The notes under the pieces are model-generated. The model was not told the origin of the DNA, searched no databases, and was given only the letters and a program-made list of their open reading frames with translations. This document shows positions 34,006 through 46,699 of a stretch of DNA of 64,000 nucleotides, one piece after another (within the stretch, counting starts at the first letter, position 1; each line of letters starts with the position of its first letter). The stretch is from Forficula auricularia. Taxonomy: Eukaryota; Arthropoda; Insecta; Dermaptera; Forficulidae. The position numbers and the translations under genes were made by a program. The stretch lies in contig JALMQS010000816.1 in assembly GCA_024734495.1 (NCBI GenBank), positions 7,217,171-7,281,170 of the forward strand. Reading direction: 5' to 3'.

Positions 34006-35159
34006 ATTATAAATAATTTTATTAAATATTAAATATAAGTGAGGGGCCAGGTTGTATGGTAAAGTCAAGTGGATGGCCACATCAGAACACGTCAGCTTAT
34101 TTTTATAAATTCTAGGCATAAAAGAGAGAGAAATAAAAATAATTCTGACTACGCGTTGATATATTTTATGGTATTATGTATTTAAGTGGTTGTAAAATAA
34201 TTAACTAATGAACTTAATTGATACTTTAAACAACAAATGAAATCGAAATTACATGAAATGTTAAATATTGAAAAATTTATAAATTACTACTTGTTTTTCG
34301 AAATATCTTCTGACTGATAGAAATTGATCATTTACTCTGTATACTGTAGAAAATAATAGAACTTTAAATCTTTATATTTTCCACTTGAACCGATAATGAT
34401 AACAAAGAAGAACTACCAGACATTTATTAAAATTTAAATAATTATATTTTTTCAAATGGTGCATTAATGGTCAAGGATATGTGTACTCAGCGGAGACTAT
34501 GTAACCATGGGCTGAAACAGCAGAGATTCTCTGTAAGATTATCCATTTATTTTTTTATATGATTTTTATTTTATTATTTGTTTTAGTATTTTTGAAGTGA
34601 AAACTTCTTTAGCCGGGATAACGTGAAGATTTATTGAAACGTCGTAAAAAGGAGAGCGAGCATAGAGTTAGGAAGAGAGAGAAAGTAAAAGTGAGATCGG
34701 ATTTTTCTTCGAGATTCGTATAATCTCTTTCATCTATTTATCTTCGGGATCCTCTTTGTTCTGCCAGTCTGTTTTGCAAGTTCATATTGTTAAATTCAAG
34801 ATACAAGTGTATGGTAACAAACATAGTGGCGGCAATGTCCACGAATCCTACACACTATTTTGTATCAATAAGCTGCTCCTTAGAACAAAATTTCAACTTT
34901 TAAGCTCAAACTGTTAGTCGATAAAAAATACCAAATTACTAATATTTGCAAAAGTGCGCCATGTTTTGAATAAGACTTTACTTATAAATTAAATTTCTCT
35001 TTTAATCCATTTCTTAGTTACAGAAATATATGGTATAAAATGATCATTAAAACTTAAAAGTTATCTCTTAGAAAAAGAATTAAATTAATTGAAGCAGAAT
35101 CTTGTTCTGGGTAAAACGACGTAAAAGAGTCGCTTATGATCATTTCCTATACTATCCAC

Positions 35160-35806
35160 TAGGATAGTCCTTATTTTGAATATTTTAGAATATTTACGCT
35201 GACAGGGGCTCATATGGTTAAAAATAAATAAAAAAATACCCCCAAGTTTCAAGTCTCTATCTCAATTTTAACCTAGTGCTACACAGCGATCAAGTGTCCC
35301 ATCTAAATAACATGAGGTTTTTGGTATTGAACGATCAATTTTTATTCCGGCCAAAGTAATGGTTCAAAAAATTTGAAACTGTGTAGATTTTATTCTTATA
35401 ATAATAGCTATCCTTAAGAATTTTTACAGATTTTTAGATATGACAATTTTGGAGTTACATCTAGATAAAATAATGCTATATCTTAGTTTTAGTAAGTTAT
35501 AGACTCCGAAATTATATTATCTAAAAATCTATAAAAATTCTGAGGGATAGCTACTATTATATGAATAAAGTCTATAGAGTTTCAAATTTTTTGAATCATT
35601 ACTTTGGCCGGAATAAAAAATTGATCGTTCAATGCAAAAAACCCCATGTTATTTAGATGGGAAACTTAATCCCTGTGTACCACTATGTTAAAATTAGAGA
35701 TAGAGAATTGAAACTTGGGGATTTTTTTTTTATTTATTTCTAATCATATGAGCCTCTGTCAGCGTAAATATTCGAAAATATCCAAAATAAGAAGCACCCT
35801 ACTATC
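35160..35806. mobile_element. Large palindromic repeat, 35.2-35.8 kb
   Basis: Ends GTCCTTATTTTGAATATTTT and AAAATATCCAAAATAAGAAG; arms of about 320 bp mirrored around about 35480. Shared with 27470-27920. Confidence 0.55.
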
Positions 35807-35811
35807 TACTC

Positions 35812-36746
35812 CAGTGTTCCACAAACTTCTTGTGTTCAAGGTACTCCTACAAAATCAAGAAATTTTAGAGCAGGCTTGTCCAACCCGCGGCCCAAGATGG
35901 CTATCAGTGTGGCCCGACAAAAAATCGCAAACTTACAAACTTTATGAGATTGAGACTAAAAATCCCAGTGATATTACTAAAAATACAATATTTTTAACTT
36001 GCTATTAATTTATGAGTAATGAATTTTTGAATTTAACACGTTATTTTGCAATGAGATATTCATACAGTGATTCTTGAATAATTTTATTTATTCAAGTATG
36101 AAGCACACAAAGAATGAAGCTAAAATATTCGATGGGCATTCTGAGAATTCACTCAGAATTCTTTTGAGCCAAATATCGACGGATTTATGTGCCAAAAACA
36201 ATGACAAATTTTTCACTAAAATTTTATGTTGCTGATTTGGCTCTTACTTTTATAATAAAAAAATTATAAAGTTACAAAACTTAATTTCTTAAGTATATTA
36301 AGTACATATTCTACGTTTTTTTGCTCACCAGCTATTATTAGCGTTAGTGTATTTTATGGATGGCCCAAAACAGCTCATATTCTTCCAATGTGGCCCAGGG
36401 AAGCTAAAAGCTTGGACACTCCTGTTCTAGAGGTACACCAAAGAAAAAACCAATGTTTATTTAATATTAAAATCTATATAATATGAAAAAATTAGTTGGT
36501 TCATGTCCATTTTAATAATAAATAATAGATTCACGGGTTTTAATTATAATATGAAAATATGTTTTAGGAGAAATGTGGGCCTGCTTAAATGAGCACAGGC
36601 GTTCAAAATTAGGAGCAATCGTTGATAAGGCTGCTCCAATAACTCTCAGCTATATTATCTTCACAAAACTTGACATTTTTCAGCGGCACACTAACTAATG
36701 ACCATGGTACACCAGTGTGCCGTGGCACACACTTTGCGGAACACTG
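35812..36746. mobile_element. Outer hAT element
   Basis: Ends CAGTGTTCCACAAA and TTTGCGGAACACTG; 8-bp duplication ATCTACTC / ATTTACTC with one mismatch. Contains a second hAT. No transposase frame. Confidence 0.62.
35871..36424. mobile_element. hAT element nested in another hAT
   Basis: Ends CAGGCTTGTCCAACC and, inverted, CAGGAGTGTCCAAGC; 8-bp duplication TTTTAGAG / TTCTAGAG. Non-coding; younger than the outer element. Confidence 0.62.
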
Positions 36747-36824
36747 ATTTACTCTATTAAAAAACTCGATTAACGAAGATTATAAAGTTGATTGGAAATA
36801 ATCAAATAAAAGTGCAAAATGCAT

Positions 36825-37065
36825 TTAGTGTGGAGGGCGCAGGGCATTGTCCAGCAGGGGCGAGGCGAGGGGCAGCCTCTTCGGTAACAGTAACAGCTGT
36901 ACATGAGACATCGCGAGACAGCGTGGTGGGATGACGACAAAAAACTCAAGGAACAACGAACGAAGGCAGTTATGTCTACCGCTAACATTAGAACGGCCCT
37001 CGTCCAAAATACATGCAACCCATATCCATACGTCACTCGACAAGATAATGTACAGAAATAACCGC
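36825..37065. other. GC-richer island, unassigned
   Basis: CpG-rich stretch (GGGCGCAGGGC, GGGGCGAGGCGAGG, GACATCGCGAGAC). Two overlapping minus frames of about 90 codons exist but neither has recognisable content or splice logic. Non-coding regulatory DNA or an untranslated exon is possible. Confidence 0.25.
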
Positions 37066-37121
37066 CCATCTTTATTAATAAGAATAATAGGAATGATTAA
37101 CATTATATAAAAAAGTCTCTG

Positions 37122-37177
37122 ATGAATAGAATGGGAGACGTTCTATAATTCATCTCCTAAGCAGAAGATGGGCCAAC
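37122..37177 (+). repeat. 56-bp segment identical to 43848-43903
   Basis: Begins ATGAATAGAATGGGAGACGT and ends AGAAGATGGGCCAAC, identical at both sites while flanks differ after it. ATGAAT..ATTCAT and AGAA..TTCT can form a hairpin. Confidence 0.55.
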
Positions 37178-37994
37178 ATGACACTTAAAATGAGTACAGA
37201 AATTTAGAGTTCGCTTCTTGCTATTTATTTGTCACGTTAAATATGTTACTATAGTAAATTGGATATTAAGCAAATGTTACCCTGGAATTAGCTTGTCTTT
37301 TCGAATAATAAAATCACTATGCTCATCATTAAAAAATGTTCATATTTTTAATCTTCTTCTTATTTTTCACGTATTTAAATTTTACTCTGCTAACTCCATG
37401 ATTTATTAAGATTTTAAGCATTTTCGCTATGTTTTACTTTTACATGAACCAAAAATCTTTGTTTTCTCCAATTAAAAAAAAGTTCCCGAATAAAGCATAT
37501 TCTCTAAGCTGGCGTATCCGGGATTCGGTAGAATTTTTAGGTATTAAGGTACTTAATTGCCTATTTCGATATTACCTTTTCCCTTTACTGGTAGTCCCAT
37601 ATTTTTCTAATCCAACTGTTTTCAAACTATTTTAACATGTTTACCTCTTTGCAGTTTCTCTAAATTTTACTTATTATATATCAGAAAAATGTTTGTAATT
37701 TACATAATTTACCTTGTTCATGCCATTCAGTTGACTTTATAAAAGCCTTTGTCATTTTAGTCGTAATTAATTCTGATTTTTGGTCAAACGACCATCCATG
37801 ACTATAGAAATGAAAGGTATATGATTTTGATAGTAGTAATACAAAGTTTATTTACATTATTTTTAGTGTTGTAAATACTTAATTAAGCCAAATAGACAAG
37901 TAAAATTAAATCTTTAGAAAATCAAAAATACTGAATTCGGGATGTTATGGATAATTTCAATTATGTCAAAAGAGTTGTATTCACCTGTAGGTGA

Positions 37995-39410
37995 AACTAA
38001 AATACAATGTATACATTAATTCATGTAAAATAATTGGTTTAATAAAATTAAAAAAAAAAATTAAAAAAAATTTCTTTTGGAAATTAATTGGATGGATTAA
38101 TTTCCGCAATATGGTATTGGAATAATTATCGGAAAAGATGTTTTTTTCTTTAATTAGTTTTTTCCTCTTACTAAAAACAAGGACTAAAGATGATCAAGGA
38201 CACTCGATGGTGGAGAAATAATCTCCGGAGTCGAAGCTAAAATACAATGTATACATTAATTCATGTAAAATAATTGGTTTAATAAATCTATTTATTTTAT
38301 TTATTGAAAATTTTTCTTTAGAGGAGGATTAATTAGATGGATTAATTTCCGCAATATGGTATTGGAATAATTATCGGAAAAGAGGTTTTTTTTCTATAAT
38401 TAGTTTTTCCTCTTATTAAAAACAAGGACTAAAGATGATCAAGGACACCCGATGGTGGAGAAGCAATCTCCTGAGTCGAAGCTAAAATACAATGTATACA
38501 TTAATTCATGTAAAATAATTGGCTTAATAAAAATTTTCTTTACTTTTTTTTTACTATGTTTCACCAAAAACTTACACCATTCTCCCTTAACAAAAAATTA
38601 AAATAATTGTTTACCTGCAATTTAAATGAAATTTTATAAAAATAAATACATTTCATTCTGTTAAATTTTGCAAAGATTTCTCTATAAAAATAATTAAAAC
38701 TGAAAAGTAAAAAAATAAATTATATTTAGGGGAGAGAAGGTAATTAAAACCAATCGACTTGATTGGGGAATAATGGAATTGAAATACTTATCGGAAAAGA
38801 GGTTTTTTATCTAATTAGATTTTTCCTCTTATTAAAAACAAGGACTAAAGATGAATAAGGACACTCGATGGTGGAGAAGTAATCTCCGGAATCGAAGCAA
38901 AAATACAATGTATAGATTAATTAATGTAAAATAATTGGTTTAATAAAATTTATAAAAAAAAAAAAAAAATCATATTTTAAAAAACTAAAAAACACGCTTC
39001 TAAAAAGTACAAAATAATGTAATAAACATAAAGTCAAAAAGCGTGGGGCACTTTGTTGAAATTAATTAAAAGTACATGCTTCTTTCTGCGCCGCCACACT
39101 TTTTGACTGTGTTTATTCCATTATTTTGTACTTTTTAGCAGCGTGTTTTTTAATTTTTTTTTTAATATAATTATATAATTTTTTTTTATAAATTTTATTA
39201 AACCAATTATTTTACATGAATTTATCCATACATTGTTTTTGAGCTTCGATTCCGGAGATTACTTCTCCACCATCGACTGTCCTTGATCATCTTTAGTCTT
39301 TGTTTTTAATAAGAGGAAAAAACTAATTAAAGAAAAAAAACCTCTTTTCTGATAATTATTCCAATACCATCTAATTATATAATTTCATTTAAATTGAGTA
39401 AACAATTATT
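37995..39410. repeat. ~240-bp tandem repeat with inverted terminal copy
   Basis: Units share AAAATACAATGTATACATTA, GTAAAATAATTGGTTTAATA, TTCCGCAATATGGTATTGG and GGACTAAAGATGATCAAGGA. Copies start near 37997, 38238, 38484 and 38900; an inverted copy is at 39190-39410. Between them, 38990-39160 is a hairpin (AAAAACACGC / GCGTGTTTTT). Confidence 0.6.
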
Positions 39411-39519
39411 TTTATAGAGAAATGTTTGAGGAATTTAACAGAAGAAATGTCACATTGATACATATAGGTGAAGCTAATAAAAGCGTGTTAAAAACTCTAA
39501 AATTTGCTCATTTTCATGT

Positions 39520-39860
39520 GAATTCAATACTCCGCCCACCCGGCAGCTAGTAAGGAAAGGATGATTTGGAGTTCGGGAGTTCTTATTTGAATTACGTTCT
39601 GGTTGAACTTTGACATAAGTTTTCTTGGATCTCTTGTTCTAATGTTAATTCTCAAAGGAGGATGTGTGTGTGTGTGTGTGCGGGGGTGTTCTGGCCACCC
39701 TCGCACCACCCACGACTTCTCGCTCCAGACAATCCGCTTCCCAGAAGTCTCCAGTCACAGTCTAGGAATCCAATTGAATGAAGCCATCCGGCCATCTTTT
39801 ACTTATTCACTGTTTTTTCTTCATTTTTGCCTCATTTCCACCGCCTCTTTTCAATGATCT
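39520..39860. other. GC-richer unique DNA with (GT)n
   Basis: A (GT)9-type microsatellite at 39665 lies in a moderately GC-rich, single-copy stretch; frames on both strands use the repeat and look accidental. Confidence 0.35.
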
Positions 39861-40474
39861 CCTTATTATAACGCAATTCGTCGTGCACCATTATCTCAAT
39901 TTTTTTTTTATAGGCTGATGTCCAAATTTAATTGAGCAGGCAAATTGAATCGAGATTTTGATATTATTCAAAAGATCACCTCTCAAAAACGTAATTAATA
40001 ATCACAATGAGATTTCTTGTGAAAGTGGTTTCATAAAAGAGAAATAAAACACTTATTTAATTTACATTCATTCCGTAATACTGTGATTATGAATGGCAAC
40101 TTTCATTTCAGCTGAAATTCTTTAATAACTACACTTAAAGGCAATTTGCTTTTGTATGATCTTAAATTATATATTGTATTCTAATTAAAATGTTCATTTC
40201 GATATTCATTTTTAATGGAATTCTAGTTTGCCTTCTTCGTCTGAATTATTGTTTAGTGTGTAATGAAATTCAAAAATACTTTTTTACCATCCTCAAATTG
40301 TTTCTTAAATTCATTTAATGGGTAATAATTTACTGCTATCGAGATTCGTTTACTTTCCATTTTGGAACTAATGGAATTGCTTTTTTTAATATTTATGGAT
40401 ATTGAAATGGTTACTCCCAAGTCAAACAAGAATTTTTTAATGTTATTGCCCCAAGGAAGTGGCCTATAAGTTTA

Positions 40475-42865
40475 TAGTACCTGGGGGCACCGAGCGATGC
40501 TCGGTAACTTCTTCCTTCAGTTAAAAGCTTTATTTTAATATTATTTTTAATTTAAAATTCTGATAAAAAGGGTCGATTTTTATTTGAGAGCCGTTTTCAA
40601 ATTAAAAAAAATACAAAAATATATAATATTCGCCCACTGTACCCCCTCCTCCACCTCCACCCCGCTCGACCCCACCCCCGAAACCTCGCCCTACCCCCCG
40701 GGTCCCCCACCACTGCACCCCACCTCCTGCACCTGTTTTGATTCAACCATATGATTCATTTTTATTCATCCAATTGTTAATAAATAAAACCTATCAAAAT
40801 GTGTTGTTTTTTCAGAAAATTGAGACCTCTGCTTAAGCGAAATATATTTTTAAATAAATTGTTTATTATTTTTTATTCTATTAAATAAATAAAGTTCTTT
40901 ATAAAAACAATTATAAAACGTTTATTAATATTTCTAACGTTTAGGGAGAACACAATATGTTAAAATCCACAATCACAATACTTCTTCAAGGCCTTTGAGA
41001 ATAAAGGATTAACCCGACCTATTGTCTGTCTGGGTTCATAAGAAAAAGAGTAAACCCTTTTTAAATCCCTAAGAATGGAATTTGTCTACCTGAGAATAAT
41101 TAATTTGATTACGAAAAAACCCCATCAAAAACAATTTTGTCGAAGATGAGACCGTGACAGATCGAATTATCACCCCAAAACCCCCTAACCCGTGAATTTC
41201 ATCAAAATCGGTAGAGTCGTTTTCAAAATAGAACCAAGATACAAATATATATTTTTATAAATAAATAAATAGTACCTGGAGGCACCGAGCGATGCTCGGT
41301 AACTTCTTCCTTCAGTTAAACGCTTTATTTTTATATTATTTTTAATTTAAAATTCAGATAAAAATGTCGATTTTTATTTGAGAGCCGTTTTCAAATTAAA
41401 AAAAATACAAAAATATATAATATTCGCCCACTGTACCCCTCCCCCCACCACCCACCTCCACCCCGTTCGACCCCACCCCCGAAACCTCGCCTTACCCCCG
41501 GATCCCCCACCACCGCACCCCACCTCCTGCGCCTGTTTTGATTCAACCAAATGATTCATTTTTATTCATCCAATTGTTAATAAATAAAACCTATCAAAAT
41601 GTGTTGTTTTTTCAGAAAATTGAGACCTCTGCTTAAGCGAAATATATTTTTAAATAAATTCTTGATTATTTTTTATTCTATTAAATAAATAAAGTTCTTT
41701 ATAAAAACAATTATAAAATGTTTATTAATATTTCTAACGTTTAGGGAGAACAAAATATGTTAAAATCCACAATCACAATACTTCTTCAAGGCCTTTGAGA
41801 ATAAAGGATTAACCCGACCCATTGTCTGTCTGGGTACAAAAGGAAAAGAGTAAACCCTTTTTAAATCCCTAAGAATGGAATTTTTCTACCTGAGAATAAT
41901 TAATTTGATTACGAAAAAACCCCATCAAAAACAATTTTGTCGAAGATGAGACCGTGACAGATCGAATTGTCACCCCAAAAACCCCCTAACCCGTGAATTT
42001 CATCAAAATCGGTAGAGTCGTTTTCAAAATAGAACCAAGATACAAATATATATTTATATAAATAAATAAATAGTACCTGGAGGCACCGAGCGATGCTCGG
42101 TAACTTCTTCCTTCAGTTAAAAGCTTTATTTTTAATATTATTTTTTAATTTAAAATTCAGATAAAAATGTCGATTTTTATTTGAGAGCCGTTTTCAAATT
42201 AAAAAAAATACAAAAATATATAATATTCGCCCACTGTACCCTCCCCCCACCTCCACCCCGTTCGACCCCACCCCCGAAACCTCGCCCTACCCCCGGATCC
42301 CCCACCACTGCACCCCACCTCCTGCACCTGTTTTGATTCAACCAAATGATTCATTTTTATTCATCCAATTGTTAATAAATAAAACCTATCAAAATGTGTT
42401 GTTTTTTCAGAAAATTGAGACTCTGCTTATGCGAAATATATTTTTAAATAAATTCTTGATTATTTTTTATTCTATTAAATAAATAAAGTTCTTTATAAAA
42501 ACAATTATAAAACGTTTATTAATATTTCTAACGTTTAGGGAGAACAAAATATGTTAAAATCCACAATCACAATACTTCTTCAAGGCCTTTGAGAATAAAG
42601 GATTAACCCGACCCATTGTCTGCCTGGGTACAAAAGGAAAAGAGTAACCTTTTTAAAACCCTAAGAATGGGATTTGTCTACCTGAGAATAATTAATTTGA
42701 TTACGAAAAAACCCCATCAAAAACAATTTTGTCGAAGATGAGACCGTGACAGATCGAATTGTCACCCCCAAAACCCCCTAACCCGTGAATTTCATCAAAA
42801 TCGGTAGAGTCGTTTTCAAAATAGAACCAAGATACAAATATATATTTATATAAATAAAATCCATA
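40475..42865. repeat. Three-copy tandem array of ~800-bp hairpin-headed unit
   Basis: Units start TAGTACCTGG at 40475, 41270 and 42071 (periods 795 and 801). Each begins with the hairpin ACCGAGC-GAT-GCTCGGT, then a C-rich block, then an AT-rich body with a TCAAAATCGGTAGAGTCGTT segment, and ends with (TAAA)n. Differences are scattered substitutions and small indels. A partial fourth copy is at 27255-27470. Read on the minus strand, the hairpin followed by CCAGGTACTA looks like a Helitron-type 3' end but lacks a proper CTRR terminus in these copies. No coding frame. Confidence 0.7.
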
Positions 42866-43214
42866 TATATAAATAAATAAATATATATATAAATAAATAA
42901 ATATATATATAAATAAATATACAATTTTTGCTCCTTTAATTATAGTAGATATATATAAATAAATATACAAACAATTTTTGCTCGTTTAATAAGAGTAGAT
43001 AAACCCTTGCCCACCTGAAAAATCTCGTGTAACTTAACTACATTTTACATTAAAATTAAAAAATTAAAAGCAGGGTTAAAGTTAAAATCATCATAGAGTA
43101 CACCGACCTAACATTACTAGTTTGACGTAACCATCTTCTCCTTTTGACTATCCCATGATAAGTCTTTCACTTTTCTAAAAGTTTCTCGTCCCATTACACT
43201 GCACGACAAAAATT

Positions 43215-43615
43215 AAACAAAAATTTGTCCCCGTATCGTAACAATGGATTCCAGTAGAGTTTTATACGGTGATTATCATGAAATTTCTCGATTTTTTACA
43301 ACTCGTAATCACGTAGTTTTAGTTTTTTTGGTTATAACTCGTGTTCTAATTGAGCTAAAATCAAGTGGGAATTTGAAAATCAAAAAAAAAGAAGCTGTTT
43401 TCTATTACGTCAATAAAATATTTTGATTTCAAATATTGCTGTTTAATATCTAATGGGACTCGAAAATAGGTCAAAATGGCATTTTTCGTCGTTTTGACCG
43501 ATAATATCTCAAAACTCCGACGTGTTATAAAAAATCGGGAATTTGCATGATAATCAGCATATAAAACTACTGGAATCAATTGTTAGGTTTATGGGGACAA
43601 ATTTTTGTTGAGTAT
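43215..43615. repeat. Imperfect foldback with CAACAATTTTTGTC ends
   Basis: AAAAATTTGTCCCCG / GGGGACAAATTTTTG, and GGATTCCAGTAG / CTACTGGAATC, mirrored over about 200 bp. Frames on both strands inside are chance mirrors of each other. Confidence 0.45.
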
Positions 43616-43847
43616 TGTTATCTGGGTGAAAATATTCCAATCGAGGTTTTCAATTTTCTCTTTTCTTAGTCCTAGTTTAACAAGATTTTGCTATATGATA
43701 TTTCCAGATTATTACTAAGTTTTGTAATATTTTACTTCTAAGAAAATTACCTATTTTAATTTATCCTCTCAGATCGACCGGTAAACAAAGAGATGGACCA
43801 ATAGATGAAAATGGTCTTAATGAATTCAGGTATCCTCAAAATGTCTA

Positions 43848-43903
43848 ATGAATAGAATGGGAGACGTTCTATAATTCATCTCCTAAGCAGAAGATGGGCC
43901 AAC
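43848..43903 (+). repeat. 56-bp segment identical to 37122-37177
   Basis: Second exact copy, 6.7 kb away in the same orientation. Confidence 0.55.
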
Positions 43904-44921
43904 CGAACGCGAATTTTCGAAGCTATTTCAATATTTCTAGATAGCGAAATATGTAAATAGAACTAACAAATGAAGAGATTGGAAGTTCGTAAGGCAGGGA
44001 GAGAATCTCAGACTCTAGAAGTAATAGAAAAAATACTCCACAAATTAAATACGAATAAATTATTACCTAGATCGAGAAAAAAACTTTTTTTTTAAATATC
44101 CATTCTTCAATTTTAAAGTTTGCCTTTGTCTGTTTTACGTCGATAAGTAAGTTTTGAAGATTTTAATTGATTTTACGAGCAGCAGGTGGTAGCAATTTGA
44201 TCAAAACGGTAGCAAATTGCATATTACTCGCGCAGGCTTGCCAGATTGGGCGATTTATCGCGGATTGGGAGACTTTCATCATGCATATGATCCTAAATTT
44301 AAACTTCGGCGATACCAATAAAATATTTATTAAATAAAATAAAATATAAAAAATTTATATAAAAATAAAATATTTAAATAAATATCATATACAAATACAT
44401 AACTCAGAAGGAGCAACGAAGACGTTACCAAGGGCAGTACAACGAGAATATGATGGGAGATTACATTTGGGGTTTAATACGAGAAAGTCCATACAAACAT
44501 AAGAAAATCACTAAAAATATTCATTTTTGAACTTGATTTTTTATTATTTTACATTTGTATGCTATTACTAATCATTATTCTTGAATTAAAAAGACTCCGA
44601 TGTTCAGCAAAAAATTTTCTGATTGTAATAAAATTATGAAAAAATCAGTCATTTTTCTTAAAATTCGAAAAATTGCTCTGGTTTCTACAAAAGCAAACTT
44701 TGATCAAAAAAATTATTTTTCCCTTTATTAGTAACGTAGAAGAAACCAAAATTTGACATTCAGAAGTCAGACGCAAAAATCGTGTCGACCGGTGTTATTA
44801 GTTCTAATATGTAAAATAATACAGTTGATTTTTCGATATATAAGACCCATTCAACGGTGATGTTGTAGAAATTTCTCCCCCCTATCTTGATATGACATGA
44901 CTATAAGTATTAAATTATGAC

Positions 44922-45808
44922 TAGAGACCTATGGAATTGCATATTTTGTTCGCCGATACATACAACCCAGGAGATCATTTTATCTATCCGAATCATGCAT
45001 CTAGGATACATGCGGGTTAAATTTTATACTGCATATTTTTGCATATTTGAGTAATATTGCATAAAATTGCATATTTGAAGAATATTGCATAAAATTACAT
45101 ATTTGAAGAATTTTTTTGTCAAATATTGCACATTTCATGCCAAATACAGATGTTTTAAAAGTAACTTTTCGGAGAATGAATTAAAAAAAAAGAAGAAATA
45201 AAACTGGAGAACACTTGTAAACATAAATTATTTACAATTACAATCAAATTTTAATTATTTTTGAGATCATTTGTTAATTATTTATTAATTTATTTTTAAC
45301 TGTCTTCGGGAACTATAGCCCATTTTGGACATTGAGTGTTCGTGTGTGTGTGTTGAAGTGTGTAAATTAGTGTAGGGATCAGATTATTATAGCCGGTCAA
45401 ATATTTGCATTACTTTATTAAATATTACCCCCCCCCCCCGTATTGTTTCGTTCACATTTTTGAAACATATTTATATTTATTATTATATTTTCTTTGAGTT
45501 TAAAGATTTTTTTAATAATATTATATTTAATGTAAAGAGAATCTTGTACACTATTTTACTCAAAAAAGTAGATATTTGATAGCTTAATTTATCATTTTAT
45601 TCCTCACATAGCACTCCTTCAAATATATAGTCATTTTGTCTTCAATTTTAATTTTTTAGTTCATAAAAAAATTTATTTTGCCATCATTTACTGCATATAT
45701 TTGCATATTTCAATGTATTCTGTATATTTCTTGCATATTTCAACATTTTTAGCTTCATATTTTATGGCATATTTTGGCAATTTTTACTGCATTAAAATCC
45801 GGTCTCTA
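44922..45808. mobile_element. hAT-type element with perfect 8-bp duplication
   Basis: Ends TAGAGACC and GGTCTCTA flanked by ATTATGAC on both sides (44914-44921, 45809-45816). Near each end there are arrays of TTGCATATTT (about ten copies), a likely transposase-binding pattern. Interior holds a C run at 45428. Non-coding. Confidence 0.65.
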
Positions 45809-45899
45809 ATTATGACCTATTTCAAGAGAGAGATTTGTATGATAGATTAGAAATCACATAATGTTTGAGTGATTGTCTTGTGAATAAGAGAGATCGATA

Positions 45900-46260
45900 G
45901 AAAACATTTAAAGTTTTGTCAACAATTTCGAATGAAAAGGAATTGTCTCTTAGAATTCTTCAGAAATGTCGTCCTTCATCTGTCAGTCAGACCAAAACCG
46001 GACGGATTCTTATTAAGAAATTGTGCTAGGAATTTATCAGGAATTAATCCGAGCAAAGTGCTGTCCATGTACGACATGGCTGGCTGTGCGGCTCACGTGC
46101 GCCGCATCTGCGACGGACATCCGTGTAGCTAGAACGAGATTTCTAGGAATGATGAATGCAGAACGCAGAGTCCCGCACACTTGGAAATGTGCACTTGCAC
46201 CCAAAAAAGGAATCCCACAATCTGCAACCACTACCCTCCTGTCCTATCACCCTTGTCAAA
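45900..46260. other. GC-richer island with overlapping frames
   Basis: Three frames overlap (plus 45932-46132, plus 46023-46337, minus 46037-46231), which argues for base composition and not for coding. CpG is frequent (GGCTCACGTGCGCCGCATCTG region). Unrecognised; could be an old gene fragment. Confidence 0.25.
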
Positions 46261-46554
46261 GCATCTTTCTTTTCTTTCAAGAAAATATGAAATCATTTTT
46301 TAATGTCTTTTTAGTTAAACGTAATATGAAAGAGTGACAAATGGCTTGGATTTAAGCTCCAATTATTACAAGGCAAAATCTTAATAATGAATTGATAAAA
46401 TGGCTGCTCCCAATACCAAAATAGGGGTTTGATATTTCATTTATGTATTTTTTATGTTAATTAGCTTAATCTTGTCACATACATACTAAATATATCTTTC
46501 TAAATATTAAAAAAGTTAATAAGATATTAAAATACGTCTGAATTTTCAAATTTC

Positions 46555-46692
46555 GGGATTTTGGCTGTCAGGATTTTGGCTGTCGGGATTTTGGCTGTCG
46601 GGATTTTGGCTGTCGGGATTTTGGCTGTCGGGATTTGACTGTCGTGATTTTGGCTGACGGGATTTTGGCTGTCGGAATTTCGGCTGTCGGGA
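46555..46692. repeat. 15-bp minisatellite GGATTTTGGCTGTCG
   Basis: About nine units with single-base variants. A minus-strand frame over it gives a KSRQP repeat, which is a by-product of the 15-base period. Confidence 0.7.
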
Positions 46693-46699
46693 TTTCGGG

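Noticed and set aside
34600..34660. GAAACGTCG near 34637 as another hammerhead
   Set aside because: No CTGANGA or stem II lies upstream on either strand.
40981..41000. Possible hammerhead in the 800-bp unit (CTTGAAGAAGT on minus strand with AAACGTT further on)
   Set aside because: The CTGA core is replaced by TTGA and the distance to AAACGT is over 40 bases with no stem II.
42701..42970. Tyr/Ile-rich 89-codon minus frame
   Set aside because: Derived from ATATAAATAAATA microsatellite at the end of the tandem array.
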